From: an uncultured Bacteroidota bacterium
GTDB lineage: Bacteria > Bacteroidota > Bacteroidia > Chitinophagales > Chitinophagaceae
Length of the DNA: 64,000 bases
NCBI GenBank assembly: GCA_903837525.1
Contig: CAILUU010000002.1
Span: forward strand, 1-64,000
Direction of reading: 5' to 3'
The position numbers and the translations under genes were made by a program. Of this stretch, positions 18,456 to 27,954 are shown piece after piece. The notes under the pieces were generated by a model. The model was not told the origin of the DNA and did not search any database. It saw only the letters and a program-made list of their open reading frames with translations. Each line of letters begins with the position of its first letter. The stretch's first letter is position 1.

Positions 18456-20555
18456 TTAAAGGTCTAAAACATAAGCTCCGTTATCTGGAACTGAATAATA
18501 CTGCAAATTTAGCTTATCGCAATCTTCTTTCCATTGATCAATTTTCCACAAGCTGTTACTAGCGTCAAAAACTATTGTTTTACAGTTGAAAACACTTGCC
18601 AGTTGAGGGATGTAAAGTTTAGGATTTTTTGAAATTAGGATAATATCAACATTTATTTTGGTAGTAAGACTATCGAAAGCAACCGGCTTATCTATCAACA
18701 TTATTTTTTTAGTATTAAACTGATAAAAATTTGTTTTTGCAAAACAGTTGCTCAAACTATCTACTCGTTGGTTTAATTGAAGTTTTATTCGCCCTGGTTT
18801 TAAATGGAAGTTTTGTAAAATACCATCAACTAATAAAATACTATCGCCTATAAATTTATAGGTATTGCCACTTACGAAATCTATTGCTTGGTGTTGGGGT
18901 ACATTATACACAATTAATTTTTGTTGATTTTTTATTTGCCATTGCATGAAGGATTGTAACAAAACAAAACATAATAATGTAAGTAAAGAAAATTTTAAGT
19001 ACTCTTTTTTCTTTTTTATTAGCCAAATGCAACAAGTAACTACAACAACATATAATAACAAGGTCGTTAAAATACTAGCAAGTAAGTTATCCCAAACAGC
19101 AAATGGAAAATCATTTACAAATAAAATAATTTTATTCATTAACCAAACCAACCACTGTGTTAACTTACCAAGCCAAGTGCCAATGAAGGGAATCCAACTT
19201 AGGGAAATCATAGCAATTTCTAGATATAAAATAAGGCTAGATAAGGGTACTGCAATGATATTAGTTAGAATAAATAAATTAGGAAATTGATGAAAATAAT
19301 AAATACAAATAGGAAATGTTAGTAATTGAGCAGCAATTGAAATAGCCACTAACTTCCATACTTCATTAACGTATTTATTTTTTATGTAAATAGTATTGTA
19401 AATTGGGTTTTGAAAAATAATAATACCTATAACAGCTAAGTAACTTAACTGAAAACCGACATCCCATAAATAATAAGGGTTGTAGCAAAGTAAAATAAAT
19501 ACAGACGCTGCTAACGAATTAAAAATAGAGGCTTGTTTAAAAAAGTTTTTACCAATTGCAATACAACTAAACATTACTGCGGAACGAAGTACCGATGCTG
19601 ATGCACCTGTAAGTAACGAAAAAAGCCATAAACAGCTAAGTATTAAAACAACCTGTATAATTTTTGATTTTTTAATAAATGGAAGTTTGCCAAATACCCA
19701 TACTAGCATTACATATATTAACCCTAAGTGCATACCGCTAATGGCAATAACATGTACCACACCTGTATTGCTGTAGGCTTGCACTAAATCGTTATCTAAA
19801 TCGTTAGTGTAGCCTATTAGTAAGGCTTCGGCAATTCCTAATTCATCTTTATTATCTCCTACATTTTTTTTAAGTATGTCAAGTATTTTTTCTCTGGCAG
19901 AAAAAATAAATTGTTTAAACCAAGATACTTGTCTTTCGTTAGTTTTGACCCAATCTTTTTCTTTTAAAAATATAGTATGAAAGAGTTGTTGAAACGAAGC
20001 ATATCGTTGGTAATTAAAACTACCAGGATTGCCCGAGTTTTTTATGGTTTGTATGTTCTTATGTATTAAAATTTTATCGCCATAATTTAACAAGCCTGCA
20101 GCAGAATCTTTAGCAAAGTATACTATTATTTTACCTTGTGTTTTTATTAACGAATCATTTTTAATAATACCTTCTAGATAAGCATTAGCCTTGTACGATT
20201 TATTTTTCTCTATTATAGGCTCATCTATTCGTACTAAAATAAAATCATTTGGCTTATAGGCCTTACCATACCAATTTGTATTTTTGCTTTCATCATTTTT
20301 ATGTGTGAGAAATAGCCCTAGCACTATCATGGCTATAAAAAATAGTATAGCTTCTAAGGTTTGCAGTCTATATTTATTTTTTATAGAAATAAATGTAAAC
20401 CCAATAACAAAAACTAAAACTATTAATAAAAGAGTGACAATTAAATAGAGTGCGATACCAATATACCATTGTATTAAAATGCCCACACTAAACGGAAGTA
20501 ACAACCGTACAAACGGGGCTAGTTTCCAAATTGGGGCGGTATTAAACTTGGGCAT
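18456..20555 (-). CDS. comEC: ComEC/Rec2-family DNA-uptake channel protein
   Basis: A polytopic inner-membrane protein for passing single-stranded DNA during transformation; 699 residues. Two or three helices open the protein, then the DUF4131-type soluble part (~residues 80-215, with NSGNPGSFNYQRYASFQQLF). The Competence core has TNDLDNDLVQAYSNTGVVHV, AISGMHLGLIYVML and several helices to about residue 530. The C-terminal tail (~540-699) is short and lacks the HxHxDH metal site of the metallo-beta-lactamase domain, as in many Bacteroidota. Other competence genes are not in the window, so natural transformation is only suggested. Confidence 0.92.
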   Translation of the reverse strand: MPKFNTAPIWKLAPFVRLLLPFSVGILIQWYIGIALYLIVTLLLIVLVFVIGFTFISIKNKYRLQTLEAILFFIAMIVLGLFLTHKNDESKNTNWYGKAYKPNDFILVRIDEPIIEKNKSYKANAYLEGIIKNDSLIKTQGKIIVYFAKDSAAGLLNYGDKILIHKNIQTIKNSGNPGSFNYQRYASFQQLFHTIFLKEKDWVKTNERQVSWFKQFIFSAREKILDILKKNVGDNKDELGIAEALLIGYTNDLDNDLVQAYSNTGVVHVIAISGMHLGLIYVMLVWVFGKLPFIKKSKIIQVVLILSCLWLFSLLTGASASVLRSAVMFSCIAIGKNFFKQASIFNSLAASVFILLCYNPYYLWDVGFQLSYLAVIGIIIFQNPIYNTIYIKNKYVNEVWKLVAISIAAQLLTFPICIYYFHQFPNLFILTNIIAVPLSSLILYLEIAMISLSWIPFIGTWLGKLTQWLVWLMNKIILFVNDFPFAVWDNLLASILTTLLLYVVVVTCCIWLIKKKKEYLKFSLLTLLCFVLLQSFMQWQIKNQQKLIVYNVPQHQAIDFVSGNTYKFIGDSILLVDGILQNFHLKPGRIKLQLNQRVDSLSNCFAKTNFYQFNTKKIMLIDKPVAFDSLTTKINVDIILISKNPKLYIPQLASVFNCKTIVFDASNSLWKIDQWKEDCDKLNLQYYSVPDNGAYVLDL

Positions 20556-20662
20556 ACCCTAAGGTAGTAACAAAGTATTTAATGTCAGTCATTTGCAAAA
20601 AATATTTTTGACTCACTCTTTTTTTATTTGTGGTAAATTTACCTTAATTTATAAATTTAATA

Positions 20663-21832
20663 ATGAAACAAAAAGTAGACACCTTCTTAAAATCAATTAA
20701 TGAAAGCATTGTTGCTAATATTTTTGTATCAATAACGCTGGGCAATTACAAAGGAATAATTGAGCAGCTAAAAAATATCTATATAAAAAAAATAAGTAGT
20801 AAAGGGGAAGAAAAATTAAGTTTTACCTACAGATATAAAACGAATGATATTATAAAAAACTTTACAGCTAAAGAAGCTATAAATGAAATTGAAAATCATT
20901 TAAAGGGGGGGTTTAAATTTGCTAATTTATTTACTATTGAATATGATTTATCACTTGAGCAAAATAAAAATAATTTCACTATAAAGAAAAGTATTGCATC
21001 AAAAAATTTACTACCGTCGTTGGAGCATAACAATAAAAAAAATCATCTCATCTCTACAAAAAATAAAACCTACTTAACTGAATTACGCATTACAGATGAT
21101 AAAGGGAATGTATTTAAAGCCACTCAGGATAAATACAAACAAATTAATCATTATATAGAAATTTTAAGTTCGCTGTTGAAAAATTTACCTCAAAGGGAGA
21201 TATTAAATGTTGTTGATATGGGTAGTGGTAAAGGTTATTTAACGTTTGCCTTATACGATTATTTAACTAATGTATTAAATGTAAAAACAAAAATAACTGG
21301 GGTTGAATTTAGAAAAGATATGGTTACTCTTTGTAACAGCATTTCAAAAAAAAGCAATTTTAGTAACTTATTTTTTGAAGAAGGTACTATTGAAAACTTT
21401 ACTACAACTACTATTGATGTTTTAATTGCGTTGCATGCTTGCGATACTGCAACCGATGATGCTATTGCAAAAGGCATAAAAGCTAATGCATATTTAATTG
21501 TGGTTGCACCTTGTTGCCATAAACAAATACGAAAGCAAATAACATTAAACAAAAAACAAAACGATGTTAGCTTTATAACGCAACACGGAATTTTTTTAGA
21601 ACGCCAAGCAGAAATGGTAACCGATGCTATTAGAGCTTTAGTACTTGAATATTTTGGGTACAAAACAAAAGTATTTGACTTTATTACCGATGCTCATACC
21701 CCAAAAAACATTATGATTGTTGGTGAAAAAATAAGTAACCACAAAAACGAAGATGCGTTACTAAAAATAAAAAATGCCAAAGAATTTTTTGGCATTAAAG
21801 AACATTATTTGGAAAAATTATTTGAACTATAA
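20663..21832 (+). CDS. Class I SAM-dependent methyltransferase (Methyltransf_32-like)
   Basis: 389 residues, cytoplasmic. The Rossmann methyltransferase core is clear from about residue 180: VVDMGSGKGYLTFALYDYL (SAM loop), GVEFRKDMVTLCN, VLIALHACDTATDDAIA and VVAPCCHKQIRKQI. The HACD plus PCCHK combination is that of the RRNAD1/METTL25-like family, whose bacterial substrate is not established. The N-terminal ~170 residues are Lys-rich and unassigned. It faces comEC divergently and converges on carB with a one-base gap. A run of seven G at 20905-20911 is the only long G run in the gene and the frame is intact. Confidence 0.85.
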   Translation: MKQKVDTFLKSINESIVANIFVSITLGNYKGIIEQLKNIYIKKISSKGEEKLSFTYRYKTNDIIKNFTAKEAINEIENHLKGGFKFANLFTIEYDLSLEQNKNNFTIKKSIASKNLLPSLEHNNKKNHLISTKNKTYLTELRITDDKGNVFKATQDKYKQINHYIEILSSLLKNLPQREILNVVDMGSGKGYLTFALYDYLTNVLNVKTKITGVEFRKDMVTLCNSISKKSNFSNLFFEEGTIENFTTTTIDVLIALHACDTATDDAIAKGIKANAYLIVVAPCCHKQIRKQITLNKKQNDVSFITQHGIFLERQAEMVTDAIRALVLEYFGYKTKVFDFITDAHTPKNIMIVGEKISNHKNEDALLKIKNAKEFFGIKEHYLEKLFEL

Positions 21833-21833
21833 T

Positions 21834-24677
21834 TTACTTACTCAAATGCATACTTCTCTCCTTATACAATTGTCTAAAATAAGGATCTTTTAAATCTTTT
21901 ATAAAACGAATGGCTTCGCCAGTACTTTTCATTTCGGGACCAAGCTCCTTATTTACACCAGGGAATTTATTGAAGGAGAAAACGGGCTCTTTTATAGCAA
22001 AACCAGTTAGCTTTTTTTCGTAAGTAAAATCTTTTACCATGGCTTCGCCAAGCATTACTTTAGTAGCAATATTTAAGTAAGGTATTTGGTATGCTTTAGC
22101 AATAAATGGTGTTGTGCGGCTAGCTCTTGGGTTTGCTTCTATCACAAATACATTTCCATCTTTAATAGCAAATTGTATATTTATTAAGCCTTTAATATTT
22201 AGGGCTCGGGCAATTTTTTCGGCATAGTGCTCCATTGTGGTTACTACTAATGGCGTAAGATTAAATTGGGGCAACACCGCATTACTATCTCCGCTATGTA
22301 TACCAGCTGGCTCAATATGTTCCATTACACCCATTACATGAAAATCAGTACCATCAAATATTCCATCAATTTCTGCCTCTTGGCATCTATCTAAAAAGTG
22401 ATCAATTAATATTTTATTATTAGGTAAATGTTTTAATAAACTTAAAACTCCTCTTTCTAATTCTTCGTCATTAATTACTATTCGCATTCTTTGTCCGCCT
22501 AAAACATAACTAGGACGAACTAAAACAGGGTAGCCAACTTCTTTGGCAACAGCAATAGCATCATCGGTTGTAAAGGCAGTTCCATAATTTGGGTAGGGGA
22601 TACCTAATTCTTTCAGCATATCGCTAAAGCGTCCTCTATCTTCGGCAATATCCATATTATCGAAACTGGTACCAATTATTTTTATGCCTTTTTCATGTAA
22701 GCGCTTGGCTAGTTTTAATGCGGTTTGTCCGCCTAATTGTACTATTACCCCTTCTGGTTTTTCATGCTCTACAATTTCCCAAAGGTGCTCCCAAAACACA
22801 GGCTCAAAATAAAGTTTATCAGCCATATCAAAATCTGTACTCACCGTTTCTGGATTACAGTTTACCATTATGGCTTCGTAACCACACTCTTTAATAGCTA
22901 GTAAACCATGTACGCAACAGTAATCAAACTCAATACCTTGACCAATTCTATTTGGGCCACTACCTAATACAACTACTTTCTTTTTAGCTGTTTGTATAGA
23001 TTCGTTACTTAATAAATTACTTGCTTCTGCCTTTCTTTCAAAAGTAGAATAGAAGTAGGGTGTTTTAGCTTCAAACTCTGCTGCACAAGTATCTACCATT
23101 TTAAATACTCTTGTTAGGCCCATTTTTTTTCTTCTTTCGTATAATTCATCATCTGTTCCGTCTTTCATTATTCGACAAATTTGCTCATCGCTAAAGCCCA
23201 AAAATTTTGCGTTAATTAATAACTCATCAGGTAAAATAGTTATATCATCGTATTTACTAATTTCTTTTTCGCAATCGCAAATTTTTGCAATTTGGTGTAA
23301 AAACCATTTATCTATCCCTGTAGCTTTTGCAATGGTATTTACGCTAACCCCCAACATCAACGCATCTTTGATTCTAAAAACTCTATCCCACTTAGGTATT
23401 TTAATGTGCTCTAAAATTTCTTCGGCATGTAGCATACTTTTACCGTAATACCCTAACCCTACTGCTTCATTTTCTAAACTCTGACAAGCTTTTTGTATGG
23501 CTTCGCAAAAACTTCTGCCAATAGCCATTACCTCTCCAACACTTTTCATTTGAAACCCTAAGGTATCATCTGCCCCTTTAAATTTATCAAAATTCCAACG
23601 GGGAATTTTTACAATTACATAATCCAAAGCAGGTTCAAAATAAGCGGAAGTGCTTTCGGTAATTTGATTTTTTAACTCATCTAAATTATATCCAATAGCC
23701 AATTTAGCAGCAATTTTTGCAATAGGGTAACCAGTAGCTTTACTTGCTAATGCAGATGAACGACTTACTCTAGGGTTAATTTCTACCACAATTAATTCTT
23801 CAGTTTCTGGGTTTAAGGCAAACTGTACATTACAGCCTCCAGCAAAATTGCCTAATGCCCTCATCATGCGTATAGCGGTGTTACGCATTGCTTGAAACGC
23901 AGTGTCGCTAAGTGTCATAGCAGGCGCAACGGTTATGCTATCGCCTGTATGTACCCCCATGGGGTCAAAGTTTTCTACTGTACAAATAATGGCAACATTA
24001 TCTGCGTTATCTCTCAACAGTTCTAATTCATATTCTTTCCAACCTAATACAGCTTTTTCTACCAATACTTCGTGTATAGGGCTGGCCGTAAGTGCATTGT
24101 TTAGTGCACTATCTAATTCTTCTTTTTTAAATACAATGCTACCGCCACTACCACCTAATGTAAAGGATGGACGCAATACTAATGGGAAACCTATTTCTTG
24201 TGCAAATTCTTTTCCTTCTAAAAAACTATTAGCAATTTTTGCAGGGCATACCATAATACCCATTTCAATCATCCAAAGTCTAAATTTTTCTCTGTCCTCT
24301 GCTTTGTCAATTGCTTTTATATCAACACCAATTAATTGTACGTTGTGTTTTTCCCAAATGCCCAATTCATCTACTTCTTTACATAAATTCAATGCGGTTT
24401 GTCCACCCATTGTTGGTAGCACAGCATCAATTTCATTTTCTTCTAAAATTTGCTCAATGCTTTCAGCTGTTAGGGGAAGTAGATAAACCCTGTCTGCCAT
24501 CATAGGGTCTGTCATAATAGTAGCAGGGTTACTATTAATTAAAATAACTTTAATCCCCTCTTCTCTTAAACTACGAGCAGCTTGTGTACCGCTATAATCA
24601 AACTCACAGGCTTGCCCAATAACAATGGGGCCACTACCTATAATTAATACTGATGTTATGGAGTTATTTTTTGGCAT
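21834..24677 (-). CDS. carB: Carbamoyl-phosphate synthase large subunit, without the MGS domain
   Basis: Makes carbamoyl phosphate for pyrimidine and arginine synthesis with the CarA glutaminase, which is not nearby. The two ATP-grasp halves are both present: VLIIGSGPIVIGQACEFDYS with TMGGQTALNL, and VVLGSGPNRIGQGIEFDYCC with QLGGQTALKLA. From the chosen start (MPKNNSI, preferred over two Met codons up to 21 bases upstream) there are 947 residues, versus about 1070 for enteric CarB. The protein ends at KDPYFRQLYKERSMHLSK, just where the C-terminal allosteric MGS domain would begin. Domain loss here is common in Bacteroidota and suggests no UMP/ornithine control of the enterobacterial kind. 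Confidence 0.95.
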   Translation of the reverse strand: MPKNNSITSVLIIGSGPIVIGQACEFDYSGTQAARSLREEGIKVILINSNPATIMTDPMMADRVYLLPLTAESIEQILEENEIDAVLPTMGGQTALNLCKEVDELGIWEKHNVQLIGVDIKAIDKAEDREKFRLWMIEMGIMVCPAKIANSFLEGKEFAQEIGFPLVLRPSFTLGGSGGSIVFKKEELDSALNNALTASPIHEVLVEKAVLGWKEYELELLRDNADNVAIICTVENFDPMGVHTGDSITVAPAMTLSDTAFQAMRNTAIRMMRALGNFAGGCNVQFALNPETEELIVVEINPRVSRSSALASKATGYPIAKIAAKLAIGYNLDELKNQITESTSAYFEPALDYVIVKIPRWNFDKFKGADDTLGFQMKSVGEVMAIGRSFCEAIQKACQSLENEAVGLGYYGKSMLHAEEILEHIKIPKWDRVFRIKDALMLGVSVNTIAKATGIDKWFLHQIAKICDCEKEISKYDDITILPDELLINAKFLGFSDEQICRIMKDGTDDELYERRKKMGLTRVFKMVDTCAAEFEAKTPYFYSTFERKAEASNLLSNESIQTAKKKVVVLGSGPNRIGQGIEFDYCCVHGLLAIKECGYEAIMVNCNPETVSTDFDMADKLYFEPVFWEHLWEIVEHEKPEGVIVQLGGQTALKLAKRLHEKGIKIIGTSFDNMDIAEDRGRFSDMLKELGIPYPNYGTAFTTDDAIAVAKEVGYPVLVRPSYVLGGQRMRIVINDEELERGVLSLLKHLPNNKILIDHFLDRCQEAEIDGIFDGTDFHVMGVMEHIEPAGIHSGDSNAVLPQFNLTPLVVTTMEHYAEKIARALNIKGLINIQFAIKDGNVFVIEANPRASRTTPFIAKAYQIPYLNIATKVMLGEAMVKDFTYEKKLTGFAIKEPVFSFNKFPGVNKELGPEMKSTGEAIRFIKDLKDPYFRQLYKERSMHLSK

Positions 24678-24763
24678 AAGAAGTTTTGCCATTACCACTT
24701 AATGTGGTTGTTGTAGGCGGGCAAAATTAATGGCAAAAAAGGAGAACGCAAAACTGAAATTGA

Positions 24764-24982
24764 CTATTTGTTTTTGTTTTGCAAAAAATACATAATACAA
24801 AACGAGGGAATAAAGTCGGTAAAAGGTAAAATTTCTTCAATACCATTTAAAATATCTCCAATTAAACCTTTAGTACCGTCAAAGGTTTTGTAAAAAATAA
24901 AGGCAGAAAGAGGAGCCCAAACAATATCGCCAAACTCACCAAAGGCTGGCAAGGCATATGTAAAATACCCAACTGTATCCAT
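24764..24982 (-). CDS. Small conserved membrane-like protein
   Basis: 72 residues: MDTVGYFTYALPAFGEFGDI, WAPLSAFIFYKTFDG, and IEEILPFTDFIPSFCIMYFL. The hydrophobic, Pro-rich pattern suggests two membrane segments. The reading frame upstream of the ATG stays hydrophobic (LIFCIL) back to a TAA, so the natural N-terminus may be longer and partly lost. The function is unknown. It lies between YtxH and carB on the same strand. Confidence 0.65.
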   Translation of the reverse strand: MDTVGYFTYALPAFGEFGDIVWAPLSAFIFYKTFDGTKGLIGDILNGIEEILPFTDFIPSFCIMYFLQNKNK

Positions 24983-25062
24983 TAAAATGCAAAAAATAAG
25001 TTAGACTTGAAGTTAATGTTAGATGTATCCATTTTCGATTACACGAATTAGATAAATTTGTG

Positions 25063-25353
25063 CTACGTTGTCTTTGGCTCTTCTTTTTTACCAAATAAAT
25101 CACTCATAGTTTTTTCAGCATTATCAAAATGCTCTTTAAATGCTTCGCTACCTTTTGTCTTTAACTCATCAAAGTAACCTCTAGCTTTATCCATTACCTT
25201 TTCGGCTTCGTCTTTTACTTTGTTAGCTTTGTCTTTTAAGTCTTTTGCTAATTTGTCTTTTTCCTCCTGGCTCATGCCCATATACTTCATTGCGGCAATA
25301 CCAGCAGCAGCGCCTAATAAAAAAGTTGCAATGTGTTTGTTATTTAAACTCAT
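25063..25353 (-). CDS. YtxH-domain protein
   Basis: 96 residues. A glycine/alanine-rich N-terminal hydrophobic segment (ATFLLGAAAGIAAMKYMG) is followed by a long charged amphipathic helix (KLAKDLKDKANKVKDEAEKV). This is the YtxH layout, linked to envelope stress in other bacteria; its role here is not known. It is divergent from the M23 gene at 25407, and the shared intergenic region has a TACTTTTG box. Confidence 0.75.
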   Translation of the reverse strand: MSLNNKHIATFLLGAAAGIAAMKYMGMSQEEKDKLAKDLKDKANKVKDEAEKVMDKARGYFDELKTKGSEAFKEHFDNAEKTMSDLFGKKEEPKTT

Positions 25354-25381
25354 TTTAATATTTTTTATTGTTTACTTAATA

Positions 25382-25389
25382 TACTTTTG
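25382..25389 (+). promoter_or_regulatory. TACTTTTG -7 box before the second M23 gene
   Basis: An exact TAnnTTTG match 18 bases before the ATG at 25407. No convincing -33 TTTG lies at the right distance, so this is a weak call. Confidence 0.35.
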
Positions 25390-25406
25390 TACTCTAAATT
25401 AAAGAT

Positions 25407-27110
25407 ATGAATTTGTGCAAAGTAGTTGTATTGGTTTTGTTAAATTTGATTAACCAAGGTATAAGTGCCCAAGTTTTTCCTACAAAAAACTACTCCAAAA
25501 ATTATTTTATTTGGCCTGTAAAAGCCACTCCAGCATTGGCCGCTAACTTTGGGGAGCTACGCCCCAACCACTACCATATGGGGTTAGATTGTAAAACCGA
25601 AAAAAAGCAAAACTTACCCATAATAGCTGCAGCCGATGGGTACATTGCTAAAGTAAAAATTGAGCCTTGGGGTTTTGGACGAGCTATTTACATTAACCAT
25701 GCTAATGGCACTACTACCTTATATGCCCACTTAAATGCCTTTTATACCGATTTAGAAAATTATATTAAAGAGCAGCAGTACAAACAAAAAAGCTCGAACG
25801 TTTTTTTAGATATTCCACCACATACGTTTGATGTTGCACAAGGTAGAGAAATTGCTAAAAGCGGTAATACAGGTGGCAGCCAAGGCCCACACCTTCATTT
25901 TGAAATAAGAGATACAAAAACAGATAATGTTTTAAATCCACTTTTGTTTGGATTTCCTATTATAGATAATGTAGCGCCAACTATTTTACGACTAGCCATT
26001 TACGATAGATGTTTTAGTACTTACGAACAAACACCAAAGTATATTGCTATACAAAAAGTAAATGGTGTTTATCAAGCTGCTTTTACCACTATAAATACGG
26101 ATAAAGTAAGCTTTGCGGTAACAGCTCATGATAGATATACGGGGAGCTCAAACCAAAATGGTATTTACGAAGCTATTTTATTAGATGATGAAAAACCAAT
26201 TGTGGGGTTTCAATTAGATAGTATTAGTTACGATGAAACAAGATACCTAAATGCACATATAGACTATAAAGTAAAAGCTAGTGGGGGGCCGTATCTACAA
26301 CATTTATCTATGTTGCCTGGCTATCCAGAGGGTATGTACAAAATGGTAAATGGCGATGGGGTTATTAATTTAGAAGATGATAGTGTACACCATATAAAAA
26401 TATTAATTAAAGATGCAAATGGTAACACATCTACTCTAAAAATAGACGTACAACGTAAATTAAATGGAGTACAAAAATCAATTGAAAGCTTTGCTTTGCA
26501 GCAAAAAAAATTATTTATTCCTGGGTATGTGAATATTTTTGAAAGTACAAATTGTAAATTTTATTTACCCGAAAATGCTTTATATGATAGCTTACGATTT
26601 AGATATGCAGAGATACAATCCAATACAGGCAATACTATTTATCAATTGCACACTGCAGTTGTGCCAATACAAACATATTTCCCTGTTAGCATAAAATCAG
26701 CTTCACCTATACCCAATAAAATGGTAATGCAAAGATTTTACAAGGATAAAATTGATTATAAAAAAACTGTTTTTAATAATGGATGGCACACATCAATGTT
26801 TAGAGATTTTGGAAATTTTCAATTGATTCTTGATACTATACTACCAACGATTAATCCACTAGCAGGATTTAAAAATGGTGTAAATTATAGTAAACAAACC
26901 GCTATAAAATTTGTTGTACTTGATAACACAGAAGATCTAGAGTTTACAGCTATGCTTGATGGTAATTGGCTAAGCTTTAGCAACGATAAAAGAAAAATAT
27001 TTATTTATACTTTTGATGAAAAATGTGGTGTTGGAGAGCATGAGCTTAAGATTTTGGTGAAGGATATGGTGGGGAATTTGAGTGAGAAGATTTATAGATT
27101 TTCAAGATAA
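25407..27110 (+). CDS. Secreted M23-family peptidase with a C-terminal beta-rich region
   Basis: 567 residues with a signal peptide ending GISAQ. The LytM domain is N-terminal (~residues 30-190): FIWPVKATPALAANFGELRP, HYHMGLDC (metal His and Asp), TTLYAHLNAFYTDLE and GPHLHFEIRDTKTD. About 380 further residues are beta-rich and lack known motifs; they may place the enzyme at the cell envelope. This layout is widespread in Bacteroidota. All three metal-ligand motifs are intact, so it is probably active. Confidence 0.92.
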   Translation: MNLCKVVVLVLLNLINQGISAQVFPTKNYSKNYFIWPVKATPALAANFGELRPNHYHMGLDCKTEKKQNLPIIAAADGYIAKVKIEPWGFGRAIYINHANGTTTLYAHLNAFYTDLENYIKEQQYKQKSSNVFLDIPPHTFDVAQGREIAKSGNTGGSQGPHLHFEIRDTKTDNVLNPLLFGFPIIDNVAPTILRLAIYDRCFSTYEQTPKYIAIQKVNGVYQAAFTTINTDKVSFAVTAHDRYTGSSNQNGIYEAILLDDEKPIVGFQLDSISYDETRYLNAHIDYKVKASGGPYLQHLSMLPGYPEGMYKMVNGDGVINLEDDSVHHIKILIKDANGNTSTLKIDVQRKLNGVQKSIESFALQQKKLFIPGYVNIFESTNCKFYLPENALYDSLRFRYAEIQSNTGNTIYQLHTAVVPIQTYFPVSIKSASPIPNKMVMQRFYKDKIDYKKTVFNNGWHTSMFRDFGNFQLILDTILPTINPLAGFKNGVNYSKQTAIKFVVLDNTEDLEFTAMLDGNWLSFSNDKRKIFIYTFDEKCGVGEHELKILVKDMVGNLSEKIYRFSR

Positions 27111-27170
27111 ACCCTCTCTACTAATGGCGAAAATTAAGATGAAAAGAGCGAACAATATTTTTAACTAAAA

Positions 27171-27187
27171 AGTCCCTTTGGGGATTC
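27171..27187 (+). repeat. Short hairpin leader next to the bcp start
   Basis: AGTCCCTTTGGGGATTC directly precedes ATG at 27188; TCCC pairs with GGGA across TTTG. It follows an A-run just as the related element at 8532-8552 does. Confidence 0.45.
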
Positions 27188-27658
27188 ATGACACAATTAA
27201 CAATAGGGCAAAAAGCCCCTGCATTTACAGGTAAAGACCAAAACGGGAAAGCCATTTCATTAAAAGATTATTTGGGTAAAAAAGTAGTGATCTATTTTTA
27301 TCCGCAAGATGATACACCAACTTGTACCGTACAAGCATGCAACTTAAGAGACAATTATGCCCTCTTAAAAAAAGAAGGGTTTACCATAATTGGTATAAGC
27401 CCAGATGCTGAAGCAAAGCACAAAAAATTTGAAACAAAATATAATTTACCATTTACTTTAATAGCAGATGACAAACTTAAAATAATTGGCAATTATGGTG
27501 TTTGGGGCGAAAAGAAATTATACGGCAGGGCCTATATGGGCCTACACCGTACGACATTTTTACTTGATGAAAAAGGAATAATTAAACACCTATTTTTAAA
27601 GCCCAAAAGCAAGCAACATGCCGAGGAAATTATAGAAGCTTGGAAAAATGTAACATAA
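27188..27658 (+). CDS. bcp: Thioredoxin-dependent thiol peroxidase (Bcp/PrxQ)
   Basis: A 156-residue cytoplasmic peroxiredoxin that reduces hydrogen peroxide and organic peroxides. QKAPAFTGKDQNGKAISLKD opens the AhpC/TSA fold. The active site is YFYPQDDTPTCTVQACNLRD, with peroxidatic and resolving Cys five residues apart as in PrxQ. The tail has the family's GRAYMGLHRTTFLLDEKG. Length and motifs are complete. Confidence 0.95.
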   Translation: MTQLTIGQKAPAFTGKDQNGKAISLKDYLGKKVVIYFYPQDDTPTCTVQACNLRDNYALLKKEGFTIIGISPDAEAKHKKFETKYNLPFTLIADDKLKIIGNYGVWGEKKLYGRAYMGLHRTTFLLDEKGIIKHLFLKPKSKQHAEEIIEAWKNVT

Positions 27659-27662
27659 ATAA

Positions 27663-27954
27663 CATTGCTTTTACTATTAACGAAAACTCTTTTTTAGCAA
27701 AAATTGCTACATGGAAATTAAGCACCGATAAGGTGGTAATGGTTTAGGTAACACTATTCATTTATACGGAGTACCCACCCAAGCATTTTTAATGCAATAC
27801 TAAATGGGTAAAACATGAGATTTGTCATATTATGCGATTCAAAAAGTATGGCTTAATTGATTTTGTACTAAAATATTTATGGGAAAGCATTAAAGTAGGG
27901 TAGTATAAAAATAAGTTTGAAGTTGAGGCTAGGTGGGTGGAGGAACAATTATAA
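27663..27954 (+). pseudogene. Decayed HExxH-type small protein gene (several frameshifts)
   Basis: Between bcp and birA, pieces in successive frames line up into one protein: NENSFLAKIATWKLSTDKVV, a TAG and shift, GNTIHLYGVPTQAFLMQY, a shift, WVKHEICHIMRFKKYG with LIDFVLKYLWESIKVG, a small gap, then YKNKFEVEARWVEEQL and TAA at 27952-27954. The order and wording match a short Bacteroidota family with a metal-binding HExxH motif (here HEICH) and a KFEVEAR tail. At least three disruptions are needed, so it is dead. It overlaps the birA 3' end by six bases. The family name is not certain. Confidence 0.7.

Noticed and set aside
18456-20555. comEC as evidence of a competence or mobile island
   Set aside because: It lies between housekeeping genes (purH and carB region) with no neighbouring competence or mobility genes; it is a core gene in this phylum.
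20905-20911. Seven-G run in the methyltransferase gene as a phase-variation switch
   Set aside because: The frame is intact and the gene is cytoplasmic; a seven-base run alone is not enough evidence.
23902-24486. Long plus-strand open frame of 194 codons inside carB
   Set aside because: It is the antisense shadow of a strongly conserved carB region, has no signal or family motif, and no promoter or start context.
21834-24677. carB as truncated pseudogene because it lacks the MGS domain
   Set aside because: Both ATP-grasp halves are complete and the shortened form is usual in Bacteroidota.
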